From Strongyloides papillosus (Eukaryota; Nematoda; Chromadorea; Rhabditida; Strongyloididae), in assembly GCA_005656395.1 (NCBI GenBank), contig SRSI01000050.1, positions 930,001-994,000 of the forward strand: DNA of 64,000 bases, given 5' to 3'. The first letter of the stretch is position 1. Each line of letters opens with the position of its first letter. The notes under the pieces are model-generated. The model was not told where the DNA came from, made no database searches, and saw nothing but the letters and a program-made list of their open reading frames with translations. Positions 34,467 through 47,500 of the stretch are shown piece after piece. The translations under genes were made by a program, and so were the position numbers.

Positions 34467-36509
34467 TAAAAACATGAATAGTATGAGGAAATATATTTAA
34501 ACTTTAATTTTTTAGATAAATTATTGGAAACAACATTTTACTTTTATAAATAAAACAATTGCCGATGTTGAAAAACTTATTTTTATTTAATTATAAAACT
34601 GCCTTTTATTGTTGTGACAGAAGAAGACAAAAAAAATAAATTTATGTACAAATAGTTTTATTTTAAAATTTAATTTATTATTTCAAACATTTTGAACAGT
34701 TGTCCTTTATTTTGTAAACCAAAACTACTAAATTATTTGTAACTAAAAATCATTACCATTTATCTTGTCGGTGTCTTTCAAATCCTCTCTACAAATTAAG
34801 CATTTATATCTTTCAATTTAAATCTCTTTTTTTATCTATATATCTTGTTCACAAATAAATAATGTACTAACTACTATAATAGATATCATTTAACCACAAA
34901 CCCCCTAATTATCAAATCATTTTCACTTCATTTCTCCTCACACATAAATACATTTAAAATAAGTGTTCTGTGAATAGTTACAATAACGGTTCGTACTTTT
35001 TTATTCATACTTTATGATCTTTCAATATTAAATATGTATCTCTATTATTTAAAATATTTATCTTCTAATGGTAATAGAAAAGTTTGACTTCCAATAACAG
35101 CTGTTGCAATAGAAAAAGATTTAAAGTTTAATGAAATTAAACATCTTTTTAATTTTATTTGATGGATGAGGGATCATGATTCAAATATTTTGATAAATAT
35201 TTCCCTAGATAATTTTATTATGATTATATATCTATTATAGTATTCACAGTGAAGATGGGTAACTGAAAAGTGTTATCTCTATCAATCAAATTTTTTTTTT
35301 GTATAAAACTCTGTAATTATCTACAACCATATGGTTTCGGCAAAATGTTGTTATAAAAACAACTAAAAATTAGAAAAAATTAAATAATGTGTGATGATAG
35401 AGTAATTAAACTATTAATTAACACTAACATCAAAGTAAAAGACACCGCATTAAAACAAAAGTTAATTTTATAGAATACTATAAAAAAGTTTGCAGGTGTT
35501 TAATTACATGCTATAAATAAAACAACAAACTTAAATATTATATTAAATTGCGTAATATTTTGATATCTAATACATTTCATAATATGAAACTTTTAACAAC
35601 CCAGTAATTATAAAATAACAGGGAAATGAAAAGTAAACCGATTAGGTATAAAAGTTTTGATGACTTTTATAATCTTGATCTTATCTTATAATAATTCGTG
35701 TTGTCATGTTTATTTAGTATTTACAAATATTTTCATTAATTATAAACATATGTCACTTAAATATGGTAAGACATTTCATCTTAAATTAAAATTTTCAAAT
35801 TTGAAGGATACAAATTTAACCGGATCTTTTAGAATATTTAATTTAAAATAACTGATAAAGTAATTATTTCAAATTTGAAAAAGGAACATGTTAAATATAT
35901 TTTTCGAAAATGTACATTATACAAAATGAATTTTTTGATTTAATATAGTTAAAATATCAACTGAAGTTATCTTTAACTTTTACATTAAAGATTTTCTAGT
36001 TACATTAATTTTTTGTCATTTCATTAGCAGGAATTAATATTATCTTATAATTATTTTTAAATATTTGTTTTATATTTTTAAAGATTAATTAAAGAAATGT
36101 AAAATTACTTTGTCATTTATAATATGTAGTTATCATTAAATGTTTACTATAAAAAGGTATAATGAATAATTCTAAAATCAAAATATATGGTATTTTAATA
36201 ATATATTAATACATAACTGATAAATTTTATTAAAAAAATTTTCACATCCTTATTAACATCATAAGAATCAAAGAATATCATTACATGAATATTATCTTTC
36301 AATAACACACCAAAGACCACTTTTAGCGTGAATTTTTATAAATTTATAATTCTAAAGTTTGAGAATATTGTATATTTCTTTGCATTATAAATTTTTTATT
36401 CAAGTAATTTTTGTTGCCTTTAGTTTCCGATAAAAAACAGGCCTAAGAAAAAATTCTATTAAACTTTATTAACTTAATTATGTACAAAACAATAATAAAA
36501 TAAAAAAAA
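34467..36509. other. Intergenic between pop-1 and a coiled-coil gene (tail-to-tail)
   Basis: Both neighbours end here. It contains AATAAA-type signals for pop-1 shortly after 34466. No gene or repeat recognised in the remainder. The small open frames are A/T-rich and without features. Confidence 0.5.
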
Positions 36510-37329
36510 TTACTCAATAAATGGAACAAAATCATTGATACCATATACTTTGTCGAAATGGCGTAAATCGTCGAAAATTTTTTGGTTGAGATGTTGTATC
36601 TTTTGTTGTCGAATCTCACTAATATTTCCTTCCTCAAGTAATTTATAGTTTTTTCTAACAATTTTAAATCCACATTGCTGTAAAAGTTTCTTTTTTCGTA
36701 GAGCTATTAATTTTATTAAATTTTGTTGCCATTTAGATGGATGAAGGTATTCAAGAGACAGTCTCATTAATTCATCTTTCTTCTCCTTTTCCATGCAAAT
36801 ATATTCATTTATTTGCTTCTCAAGTTGCTTACATTCAATTTTGAGTGTTTGAAATTTGTTTGAGGCTTCCAAATCACCGATATAGGTTTCCAAATCTATA
36901 ACATTTTCCTTTAATACGTTATAACTTTCCATGCATCTTACTTCTAAGCTTGCATTCTACAAAAAATATTATATATGTTATTCTCAATTACCTGAATTAT
37001 TTTTTCCTTCATCTCATGAACTTCTTCTGTACATTCTCTTACTTTTTTGTATTCATCAGGTTTTTTGAAGTGAAGTTTCTTTAGACGGAGTGTTATATCC
37101 TTCTCTTCCTTTAATTCAATCGTCTCGATTTCAGAGATATGGTTTTCATTCATAATTTTTCTACGTAAATCTTCAATTCTTTTTTGAAATTCTTCATGTA
37201 TTAAATTATTTCTTTGATATAGTTTTGTTAATTCCTCATTTTCGGCAACTTAAATAATATTAGTACTTTTATTTATTATAAAAACTTACACAGCTGTTTA
37301 ACTTCACTAAAATCTGGATTGCTTATCAT
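36510..37329 (-). CDS. Unrecognised coiled-coil protein
   Basis: Three exons: 37290-37329, 36992-37248 and 36510-36956, joined by introns of 41 and 35 bp with good GTAAGT/TTTAAG and GTAATT/TTTGTAG sites. The total is 247 aa and the phases agree. The protein is almost entirely charged and helical, rich in Glu, Lys and Leu with heptad-like spacing (KLYQRNNLIHEEFQKRIEDL, ECTEEVHEMKEKI, ECKQLEKQINEY). It ends in a shorter non-coiled tail (DLRHFDKVYGINDFVPFIE). There is no signal peptide or membrane segment. Kinetochore, centrosome and cilium subunits often look like this, but I recognise no family. The start MISNPDFSEVKQL is the only ATG in frame before upstream stops. The 5'-most exon is only 13 codons long. 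Confidence 0.7.
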
Positions 37330-38648
37330 TTTATATATTCAAAAACTGTCTAATTATATTTCATTTATTAATTATCGTATCAAAAATTTTAATAAAAAAC
37401 TCTTTCTAAGATAAACAATTATAACGATCTTCCAATGATTTGGGTGAACTGATTGGTTTTAAAAACCCATAATTATTCAATTATTTACTTCATGTTTTAC
37501 TTGCTTTCCAGTTATTTTATGATAACATAATAAATTAAATGAAAGTTTTTTTAAGATCCATAAAACATTAGATATATTTATAATTAACAAAGTGCTTCCA
37601 ATAATTAAATACATTTTATATATGGATGAAGAATTTATTAACCAAAGATGGCTTGTTTTTGAATAAAATATCATTATTACTAAGACTTCATCAATGTATC
37701 CCTCTGTAAATTGTAATTAAGCTATTGAAAAAAAGATAAATAAATATTTTCGTTAAAGCTATTTTAGATAGCAATTTTGGTTTATTTTTAAAACAATAGT
37801 CGGTTTTTGTGTTTTATTTTTTAAACAGTTTATTGTAAAATATCGTCTTTTTTTTCATTTGATTCACATATAAATTTATAAACTATTAAAATAAATAAAT
37901 TATATCAGAAGGATGACATAGATATTAAAAACAGTTAATAATAACTTGAAATTTTATCCATTTATTTTATAAATAATTTAACGTTTGTATAATTATTTTC
38001 TAAATAATGTGATAGAATTATTCTGTTACAACAAAATGTGTTTTGATGTTGAAAATATATATATTTGTTACTCGAAAGTATGTATAAATATTAGTTATTT
38101 AATATTCAGGAAATTTAACATTAATAAGTTTTTGATCCTTTTTTTAGCAAAAAAATATATTAAATTTATGGTTAAACAAGTAATAATTTATACAAAGGTA
38201 AACATTGAATAAATTTCGAAATTTTCAAGTTATTTAAACAATTTTATAAATTCAGAAAAACATTAGATATCAAAATGTTGTTTGTTTTTATAACTACTAT
38301 ATGACTTTAATACAAAATTCTATCGGATCTCAAAACACAATAAAGATACAACAACATTAATTATTCATTATATATAAAATAATATTACACTGCAGATTTT
38401 TTTGAATAAAATAATAATTAAAAGTCTCGTTCAAACATTTATTTCAATGATAAATTTAATCTTTTCTTAAATTATAAAAATTAACTTTTTAATGTTTGTT
38501 TTCTTCCCGTAATTCTAATTTCAATTGTCTTGTTTCTGTTTCATACTGATAGTCAATTTGGCATTAAATTTTATATACTTTTTTAATAACAAAGATTGTA
38601 AATAATTTTAATAAAAATATCATTTAGTTCAACTTAAACATAAAATTA
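37330..38648. other. Intergenic, nothing recognised
   Basis: A+T-rich DNA between the coiled-coil gene start and the LARP stop codon. Open frames here are A/T low-complexity. No RNA gene or repeat seen. Confidence 0.5.
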
Positions 38649-41600
38649 CTAATTCTTATCTACAAGTAATGTTTCAGCATAACTTTTTTTGTTTGAAGTA
38701 TTTTTTTTCTCGTTAATAATTTCGTCTGAAGAGGAAGAAATTTTATTTTTACCAGAAGCAATATCACTAAATTGTACAGCACTACCATTGGTCAAACTAC
38801 TTTTTTTTTGATTTTTATTGTTTAAAGGAGATGATGTCAATTTTTCAGTTACCTCACATAATACTGGAAATTCACCTTCATTAAAGTTATATTTCGGTGG
38901 AGATTTAAGTGTTACTTGCTTTGTTCCATTATCATCACTCAATTTAATTGAATTATTTGCTGTTCCACTTTTTTTACCATTACCATTTGGTGATATATTT
39001 TCACTATTTTTTACTCCATCAAACGTAAAAACTTCTTTGGAACTTTCTTCAGGTATCTTAAAAATATCAACGTCATTAGATACTTTAACAGAATTTGGTG
39101 GAACTCTAGGTTTTTTTTTATTTTCAGCATTTAACTTAACTAATGAATCTTTAGGTTTTTCATTTGTATCTTTAATTCTCCAAAAAACTTTTGTGTTTTC
39201 TTCATCATTTTTACAGTTATTTGTTTCAATTGTTATTTCCTTTTTATTTTTATTAATTACGTTTTTTTCATAATTATTGTTATTATTAAACTTTTTATAG
39301 TTATCATTTCCGCTATTAAAGTTAATTTTTTTTCCCTTGTAATTAGGTATATTAGCTGAAGATGTACCACGAAAGCCATTGTTAAATAATGATATCTTAC
39401 CATAATTTCCTGAAGAAGAAGAGGAATTAGATTCATTACTATATTTATATGTTCTTTTATTGCTATCATCATTTGGTGTTGAAATATAATTTTTTCCATT
39501 AAACTTATTGTAATTTTTCTCATGAAAAGATGTATTACTTTTGTTATTATTATAATTAGGTTGATGATTATTTTTATTGTCTGATGGGATAAAATTACTT
39601 TGTTGATGAGAATTGTTGGTATTATAACTAGCAGTATTGTTATGTTTCGCAAAATTTTGGAAATTTCCTACATTGTTTTTAGTATTTTCTGGTAACTGAT
39701 TATTATAAATATGATGTTGAGATCCTTTATATATACCGGCACGCTTTCCATAACCATTATCAGTTGTTGGTATTTTTCTGTTGTTACCTGTGTTATTTGT
39801 ATTATTATGTCCATTTGATGTTGATAAATTAATTGAGTTTTTATTATTTCTATAATGTTGTCCTGATGTCATAAATATATTTGGATTTGGTGGTAATGGA
39901 ATTTCACGAAGTCCCTCAGTGGTTGGTTTATATGCTGCTGTTGGATAGAAACCAGATAATGTTAAAATTGGTCCTAAATCCATTTTCTCTATTTGTTTGG
40001 ATGGAGAAAATGAGTTATGTTTTTTACCTATAAAAAAAGGAAAATGACGTTAGAATATGATATTATATATATAATATACACTACAAAAAATATAATAAAT
40101 AATAAAAATGCCATCAAAATTTACCGTGGGTTGGTAAATTAATGACATACAATTTACTATGCTACAAAAAAGCACATAAAAAAATGAGTTTAGCCTATTA
40201 ATGTTAAAATAAATTACTATACTTATAAAAGTTATGTTATAAAATAATTTTAAACATTAGCACTACAAAATGAAAAGCATCAAAACAATATTACAATTAG
40301 AATAATAGGTTTTTTAACACTAGAAGTAACGATATCTATAAAAACAATATAAAGAATTTCGTTACCATAATTATTTTTTGGTAATGGTGATAACCTTCTT
40401 GGTGAAATTGAACCTCTAGGACCAAAATTACTATTGAGATTAGATTTTTTACCACAGTTAAATCCATTATTCATGGATTGTTTATTATAATTATTTTTAT
40501 TAATAAAACTCATACCTTCGTAATTATTTTTCCCTATTGGTGAATAACTTTGGCATTGACTAGGAATTAAAAAATTATCTGAGTATGGAATAATTGAGAG
40601 TGGATTAAGATAACTATTTATATTCCCATTTACAAAAGTGTTATTGTTAGTAATTATGTTACCAGTGGCAGTTGCAGATACATTTGAAGGTGAGGAATGA
40701 TGATTTTCATGATGTATTGGTACACTACCAGTTTTTATTCTAACAGATATATCTTTTCCAAGTTTTTTAGCTTGTTCCTGTATTACAAGACAAGCTTTAC
40801 CACAACTTTCATCATCATCATATGTAACATACCAGCTGTTATTTGATGCATAACAAATTCTTTTCCATTCTGGCCCACCTTTAAGTAACTCTTTAACCAT
40901 CTGCAAAAATAAATAAATAAATATAAATTATTAACTTTTGATATGAAAATTGATACAAATAAAATATAAACATACATCTTCTCCGTTATTTTCACTAATT
41001 TCTCTCAAAATTAATGTACTCCTTTTTGCACCAACTCTAACTTTTTCACAGCTCTTATCAACTTGTAAAACATTAGAACTTTTAAGTACTTTTACAATTA
41101 AATCAATATCACTTGTTAAAACTGAAACTTTTCGAAAATTGGCTATTATTTTTATTGGAACATAACCCTCACTATCCATTTGTCCCTTTAAATATTTGTC
41201 TGTTGCTAAATTTTCTCTACTAAAATAATACTCTAACTGAATTCTAAGTTTTTCTTCAAGATCCTTTCCACTATCATTTTTTTCTACATTAGTTTCCGAT
41301 TTTTGTTCGGTAGAATTTTTGTCATCACTTTGTGATTCGGTATTTTCTACACTATCTTTGGTATTGTCACTTTTGTCTTCAGTTACCTGAATATTGGGAA
41401 TAGTTGTAGTTTTATGATTATCATTATTTTGTTGATTATTAAGCTGTGATGTTGGTTGCCTACCCTCAGATATTTGTACTAAATTTTTTTCTATCTCATC
41501 ATTGAACCAATATGGAAGATTAGGAAAAGGTGGATTGAATGAATCAACTTGCTCATTACCATTATTTTGTGGAAGATTCTTAGCCACGTTTGACAATGTT

Positions 41601-41738
41601 TTTTGAGTTATTGTTGATGCATCCAACTAAATTAAATAATATATTTAATAAATATATAAAACATACCTTTTGAATTACGAAACAACGTGGTGATGTTTCT
41701 GTACACATAAAAAAATGGCCATTCAATTGTCCAGCCAT
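38649..41738 (-). CDS. larp-5: La-related protein, LARP4/4B type
   Basis: Four exons: 41667-41738, 40976-41626, 40366-40900 and 38649-40027; 878 aa with consistent phases. LARP4/5 proteins bind poly(A) and PABP in the cytoplasm and stabilise or promote translation of mRNAs. The La motif (about residues 151-235) reads LEYYFSRENLATDKYLKGQMDSEGY..PIKIIANFRKV, then VLKSSNVLQVD. An RRM-like domain follows (RSTLILREIS..NSWYVTYDDDE). A long Asn/Ser-rich low-complexity region fills the last exon. Near the C terminus are YNFNEGEFPVL and KKSYAETLL, which match the SYAE-type motifs of vertebrate LARP4. A TTTACAG site 2 nt before the ATG is a likely trans-splice acceptor. The next gene, sld-2, is divergent. 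In C. elegans larp-5 and sld-2 are also close neighbours as I recall. Confidence 0.88.
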
Positions 41739-43913
41739 GGCTGTAAAGAATTTAAAATATGTAAATATATTAAAGTGAACGTTATTATTAAAAATATAAA
41801 GCTGATTGCATAATAAATAAATATTATAATAAATGAAAGCATCTCGTTAATGGGAAGAGTCAATGACAATCTTGTGGAAAAGTAATTCAAAATTTTCAAA
41901 ATCTTTTTTGAAATACATTTCATGATAAATAAATTCCATAAACCTATGTATAATCATATACTTATTATATTGTAATATATTCTCTTTAAAATGAAATATA
42001 TATTTAAATATAATACAGGGAAATTATAAAAAGAAACAATGCTTTTTATCTATATTTTATTTATTTTTAAAAATAAAAAATTCCTAACAACAAGGGATAT
42101 CTGTGGAATATGTACTAGTAAAAAAGGAAAATATATTAATGCTATTATTGTAATAAATAGGAATGAAATTATATATAAACAACAATGGCAAAAAATGTTT
42201 ATGTGCCAGGTTCTTGTTTTTCAATTTATATTATACTTTTAAAATAGATTTTTTAACAATATTATATGCCTTTTATGTGAAAAAAATATTTTTATAAATA
42301 GGAGGAGTAAAAATAGAATAATAATAGACCTCAAATCAGTTGTATAATTTTAGAAGCAAAGTGCTTATTTATTTTGGATAGCAATCTTAATTAATTCATC
42401 ATTTAGAATAAAATGTAAACATCATAAATGATAGATGAAAACAATTTAATAATTTAAAAGGTAAAAATAAAATGCTTTACAATCAAGAATATCGTAATTA
42501 TTTTATTAAAGTATATATAAAGTAGAAAGATGGTAGTAAAAAATAGTTTAAGGAAAATTGACATAATAAAGTCTTTATATGAAGAGTGAAAACAAATAAA
42601 ATATATCAAAATGCACTAAAAGCAATGTTATAAATATTTATAATGTTGAAAGTTAAAAAACTATATATATAATATCAATTGTAATAAAAAACATAATGAA
42701 ATTTTAAAAACTTAAAAAATGTATGAGTTATTTTTCTAGATGAGAACATTTTATATATTTAAACTTTTTTTTTAAAAATAAATATATTGACTATTAAAAG
42801 GCAAATAAAAAAATATAAATTTGAGTCTCATTATTTGCAAAGCATGTTAAATATATCTGTAAATAATGATATGTCACACGTGTAAGGTAAATGGTTCTTA
42901 GAAGAAATAATGTTGGAAGTAAAATTTTTTGGTAAAAAATTAATTAATATTATAAAAATTAATATTCTACAGAGAGTATAATTTTGTTAGTCAATGAGCC
43001 CATAAATAAAGGTATTAATATGATAGAAGGATATGTTAACATTAAAATGTATATGTATGTTATAGTGTAAATTATGAAAATTTTAAAATTAAGCACATCT
43101 CTTAGCAAAATGGATTTTCCTACTATTTTCTTTTTTAAATTTTTACACAATACCAGTTTTTTAAAGAAAAAGATTTTATTCTTTATTTTTTGAAAAGTCA
43201 ATTAGAGTACATAATGTATCAAATTAAGTTAGAATATAAAAAAAATCTCCAACTGGAAGGTGAAACGTCATTGGATAATGTTGTTGGTAGTTGTAAAAAA
43301 ATAATATGATAAAGAGAAAGAGGAAATAAAAAATAATAAGTTCATGTTTATTATAAATTTATTACATAACTACGTATATTTGCCCTTTCTCAAATTTAAA
43401 GAGAATTTTTTGGCTTCTTTCATAAGTATATCATGTTTATTAAATATTAATAAGAATTTTTAAAATATCCGGGTGTATATAATGATCAACACGTTGAATA
43501 AAAAATACAATCATGATATACCCTGATAAGGAAAAAATTTTATATTAATTGAAATGTTAAATTTATGTATGTATTGATGATTTTTTGGGGTATTATTTTG
43601 TATGTCTTTATTTCTATATTATATCAATGTACCATTAAAAATTATCTGACGTCAAAAGGAAGGGAAAAATGATAATATTTTAAAATATGGAAGAAAGGAT
43701 AGGAGGGACGGAAGTTAAGATGCTCGAGTAGAATTAATACATCTTATCTTACGACGATTTTCTGTATTGTATTTTAGGAGGACAAAGATGAAGTATGCTT
43801 CATTTGTTTTTTTTTTCATTAGTTATTTTTTTTAAAAGAATCTCTATTTATAAGAGTAATTTTATTTTATAAATTACAGTAATCATATTAATATTTATTC
43901 ATATGTATCCATT
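41739..43913. other. Divergent intergenic region, larp-5 and sld-2
   Basis: A 2.2-kb A+T-rich region that should contain both promoters. No additional coding exon recognised. A CAG acceptor (AAATTACAG) at 43870-43878, 35 bp upstream of the sld-2 ATG, is a likely trans-splice site. Confidence 0.5.
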
Positions 43914-44519
43914 ATGAATGATGAAGAATTTAATAATTGGGGAAGGGCTTTTAAAGAAATACATAATAGAAGCCCAAAAAAAGATGACTATGATATTGCA
44001 CCAATATGTATTCAGGGTATGTTTTAATTAAAAGAAATTTAAATGTCAATAATAATATTTTAAGAATATTTCCATAAAAAAGATGCTGAAAGGAGAGCAT
44101 TATTAAAAAGAAAACAGCCTTTAGAATGTAGAATGATTGTCCCAAATGAAGATATAATAAATAAGCCGTCTATTTATAGTATTGTCAAGAGAAATCGTAA
44201 AACACCAAGAAGATCCAAAAAAGAATGTGGAAGTAAAGAGGTAGAAAAAAGTGTAATTGAAAAAGACAAGATAGATGGTATTAATATTACCCCTCAAAAA
44301 AGTATATCGGAATCACCATTAAAGGGATGGAGAATGCCGTCGAATTTTAAAAATAATCTTCTTAAAACACCCACATCAGAAGTTAAAAAAAGGAAAGTGG
44401 ATGGGGACTTTCAAGCAGTTACTTTGTCTTCCCCTACAAAAGTAATACTCTCAAAAAAGTCAACTGGTGAGATAAGAAAAAACTTGTTCCATGCATTAAA
44501 AAAGCTTGGATCTGAATAA
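43914..44519 (+). CDS. sld-2: SLD-2, DNA replication initiation factor (Sld2/RECQL4 N-terminal type)
   Basis: Two exons: 43914-44016 and 44065-44519, with a 48-bp intron (GTATGT, TTTTAAG), giving 185 aa. The N terminus (FNNWGRAFKEIHNRSPKKDD, then DIAPICIQEYFHKKD) matches the conserved W..AF...G..P...DI......YF pattern of Sld2/Drc1 and the RECQL4 N terminus. There is no helicase domain. Nematode SLD-2 lacks one too. After CDK phosphorylation Sld2 binds the BRCT repeats of Dpb11/TopBP1 (MUS-101) and helps load GINS at origins. Several S/TP sites fit that, such as TPRR, TPQK, SPLKGW, TPTSE and SSPTK. The protein is short and basic. Its place next to larp-5 supports the call through synteny. Confidence 0.8.
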
Positions 44520-47500
44520 GCAAAAAAAAATACTATAAGAAATTTTTCTCTTTAAATTATGATATTTTTTTCTAAAATGTGCATATTTACTAAAGTTTAA
44601 CTTTCCTATCCATTAAACATTTTCATAAAAAAGATTTCTTATATTTTAAATAAAAGTACAGAATTTTAGGGGAACTTTTTCACATTATGTTTTAATATAA
44701 GAGAAAAAATGAAAGCAAAGAACATAAATAATAATGTAGTAGAATAAAAATTTAATACTCATGACGTTTGTTGATATATAATTTTAATGAGGCAAGTTTT
44801 AAGGAGTTGTCAAAAAATATAGTGACAACATCTATCTATTTGGAAATGTTTAATATTTAACAGACTTACCAATTACAGAGGAAGAAATTGAATATTTTTT
44901 AAGTATTTGTATATCTTCTAGAAAAGGAGATGATAATGATGGATAGAAGAGCGAATGATGAATATTTTAATGAAGAAGGCTATGGCAAAATGAGTGACGT
45001 CACATGGACAGGGTAAGTCAAATTATTTTTTAGACAAAGAAGGAGAAAAAGAAGATGTAAAACATGTTAATTCAACTAACTCTGGTATAGTAGAAGAATT
45101 TATTGTAATACAATATTTTTAAAGTTGGTTGTTAGTAATCTATGGAATATGAATAGAATATTTTGATATTCGAAGAAGTGGCATAACGCTGTAAGCTAGT
45201 ATAATTTTTTCATTATTAAAAGTGCTTCTTTATAACTTTGTGAATATCAATATATATATATATATTCCATGTGTTTCTTTCATAAATATATATGATTAAA
45301 AAATGAGATAGATTTTAATGATAAGTGGAAATAAATCTTTGAAACTTGGTTTACTTAATTGGTATAATAAAAAAATAATTAAGTGGAATAAAAAAAATGT
45401 ACCTTTTTGTATAATTTAAAAGAAAAATTTTAAAACTATATCCGTTGTGAGGAAAAGTTGTAATAAATACACTAACAAAGAATTATTTAATTAAAAATAT
45501 ATTTTTACAAATGTTTAAAAAATAAATGAATAAAAATGTGATAAGTCAAAATGATTAACATTATTTATAGTTACAATTAAAAGTAAAACATAAATATTAA
45601 TATGAGGAAATAAAAGCACCAGCTGTGTGTAACATGTACTTTTATTTTTATATATAATTCTTAAATGTCTATTATCAGTAAGTATATCTTTTATAAAAAA
45701 TTTTCATATAAATAGATCTTAGGAGGAAAATAAATTATTAAAAATTAGCAAGAGTAAACAAAATATAAATTGCTAAGTAAAAGAATATTAAAGAAGGTTT
45801 TGGGAGATGGGGTTAAATAGATAATATGAAAAATAATATAAAAATTGTTGCTCTACATTATAATTATTTAAACAATAAAAAGGGAAATTATATTAAATCA
45901 AAAGGTTATAATGTAAAGGCAAAATATTTGTTTTCTTATTAAAGATTGTCTCTAAACATGATATTATTTTCGGTGTCATTTTAAATAATATATCCCTTTA
46001 CTTCTTATATTTTATCTCTTCTTTCTATTTTTGATTAATTTGTTGATAAAAAAATGGTTAAATTTTTATAAAAGGAAGTTTATTGCTTAGAAATAAAGAT
46101 ATCTAGTTTAAACTAAATACATTCCATAAATACATAGTAATTTTAATAAGAATGAAAAATTAGAGAAGCTTTTTATAATAGTGTTTCATTAATCAATTTT
46201 TATATGATTAAAATATATGAGTAGGTTAAATATTCGTCAAAAGAAGGCACTTAGATGGTGAAGTTAGTTTAAAATTACATAGAAGTTGTTATTTTGTCAA
46301 ATGACATTTTATATTTTTCATAAAATGATTAAATACAAAATTTTATAATATTTTAATTACAAATATTGAATAGAAATGAACAAACTTCATATATTTACGT
46401 ATATTATTAAATGAAAATGTTTGATTAACATCAACATATAATGAATTTATAGTGAATTATCTTGATTAGGAATGATAAGAAAAATTCCGTTAGAAGACTC
46501 TTTTTCTGATTTAGATTGTGATTAATATTTGTTCATTCTATAAAAATTCCTTTAACGGATTTAATTTTGTTACATTATGGTATAATTTAGAAATAAAAGT
46601 TTTGTTTATAGTTTAAAGATTATCAAGTAAAAATACGTAAAATATTATATTAGTCTAGTATTTTGAATTATTATAAAAAAAAGGGAATAAATTTATAAAA
46701 TATATATTTCTAACTAAATGTTATTTATACCATTTACAGAATTGACATGAAAATTGGCCTTTTATGAAGGAATGGGAATAATTTGACTTATGTGGGCTTT
46801 TGTTTAAATATTCTAAAGTAAATCCCCATTTATAATTACATTATAAATTCAAATAAAAATTGTTTAGTAATTTGACAATGATAAAGTAAAAAATTATGTG
46901 GATATGTTCCTTTTATATATAATATAATGATATGGTAAATAATTAAGAAGACTCCTACGCTTCTAAAATTCCAAATGACATCATCCTTCTCTTTTAATAT
47001 AACATCTTTTACATATCCTATTATTTAATAATATCGGCCTTCGAGCCATAAAAGAGGTTGTGTCAAGAAAATGATAAAGTGACTGTTAACAATATTATAA
47101 ATTATAATTTTCGTTAAAAACTATAATAAATAACAATAAATTCGTTAGTTATTAAAATTAAGCACATAAAATGTTTTTAAAATATGGTCTATTTATCATT
47201 TTGAGGTGATATAATGATAGTAATAAGTAATAATATATTATTTTTTATTTATTAGTCTTCATGCTTTTACAAAAACAGAAAAAAATTAATGTACAACCTA
47301 ATAATCTTCAGCCTTTACTTGAGAAAAATAACTCATTGTTATTCTTTTTAATTTTATTTCAATATTAAATTAGTATGCTTAAAAACAATAAAAAAACTGT
47401 ATAGCGAATATATTATAATTAAAGATAGAAAAAACTTTATTTTAGTAACATGTCAGGTATCTGAAAACAGATATTAAAAATGTTAATATTTAAACGATTA

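Noticed and set aside
38818..39273. 151-codon plus-strand open frame
   Set aside because: Antisense shadow of the last LARP4/5 exon.
45240..45300. TATATA microsatellite
   Set aside because: Ordinary low-complexity tract in A/T-rich DNA.
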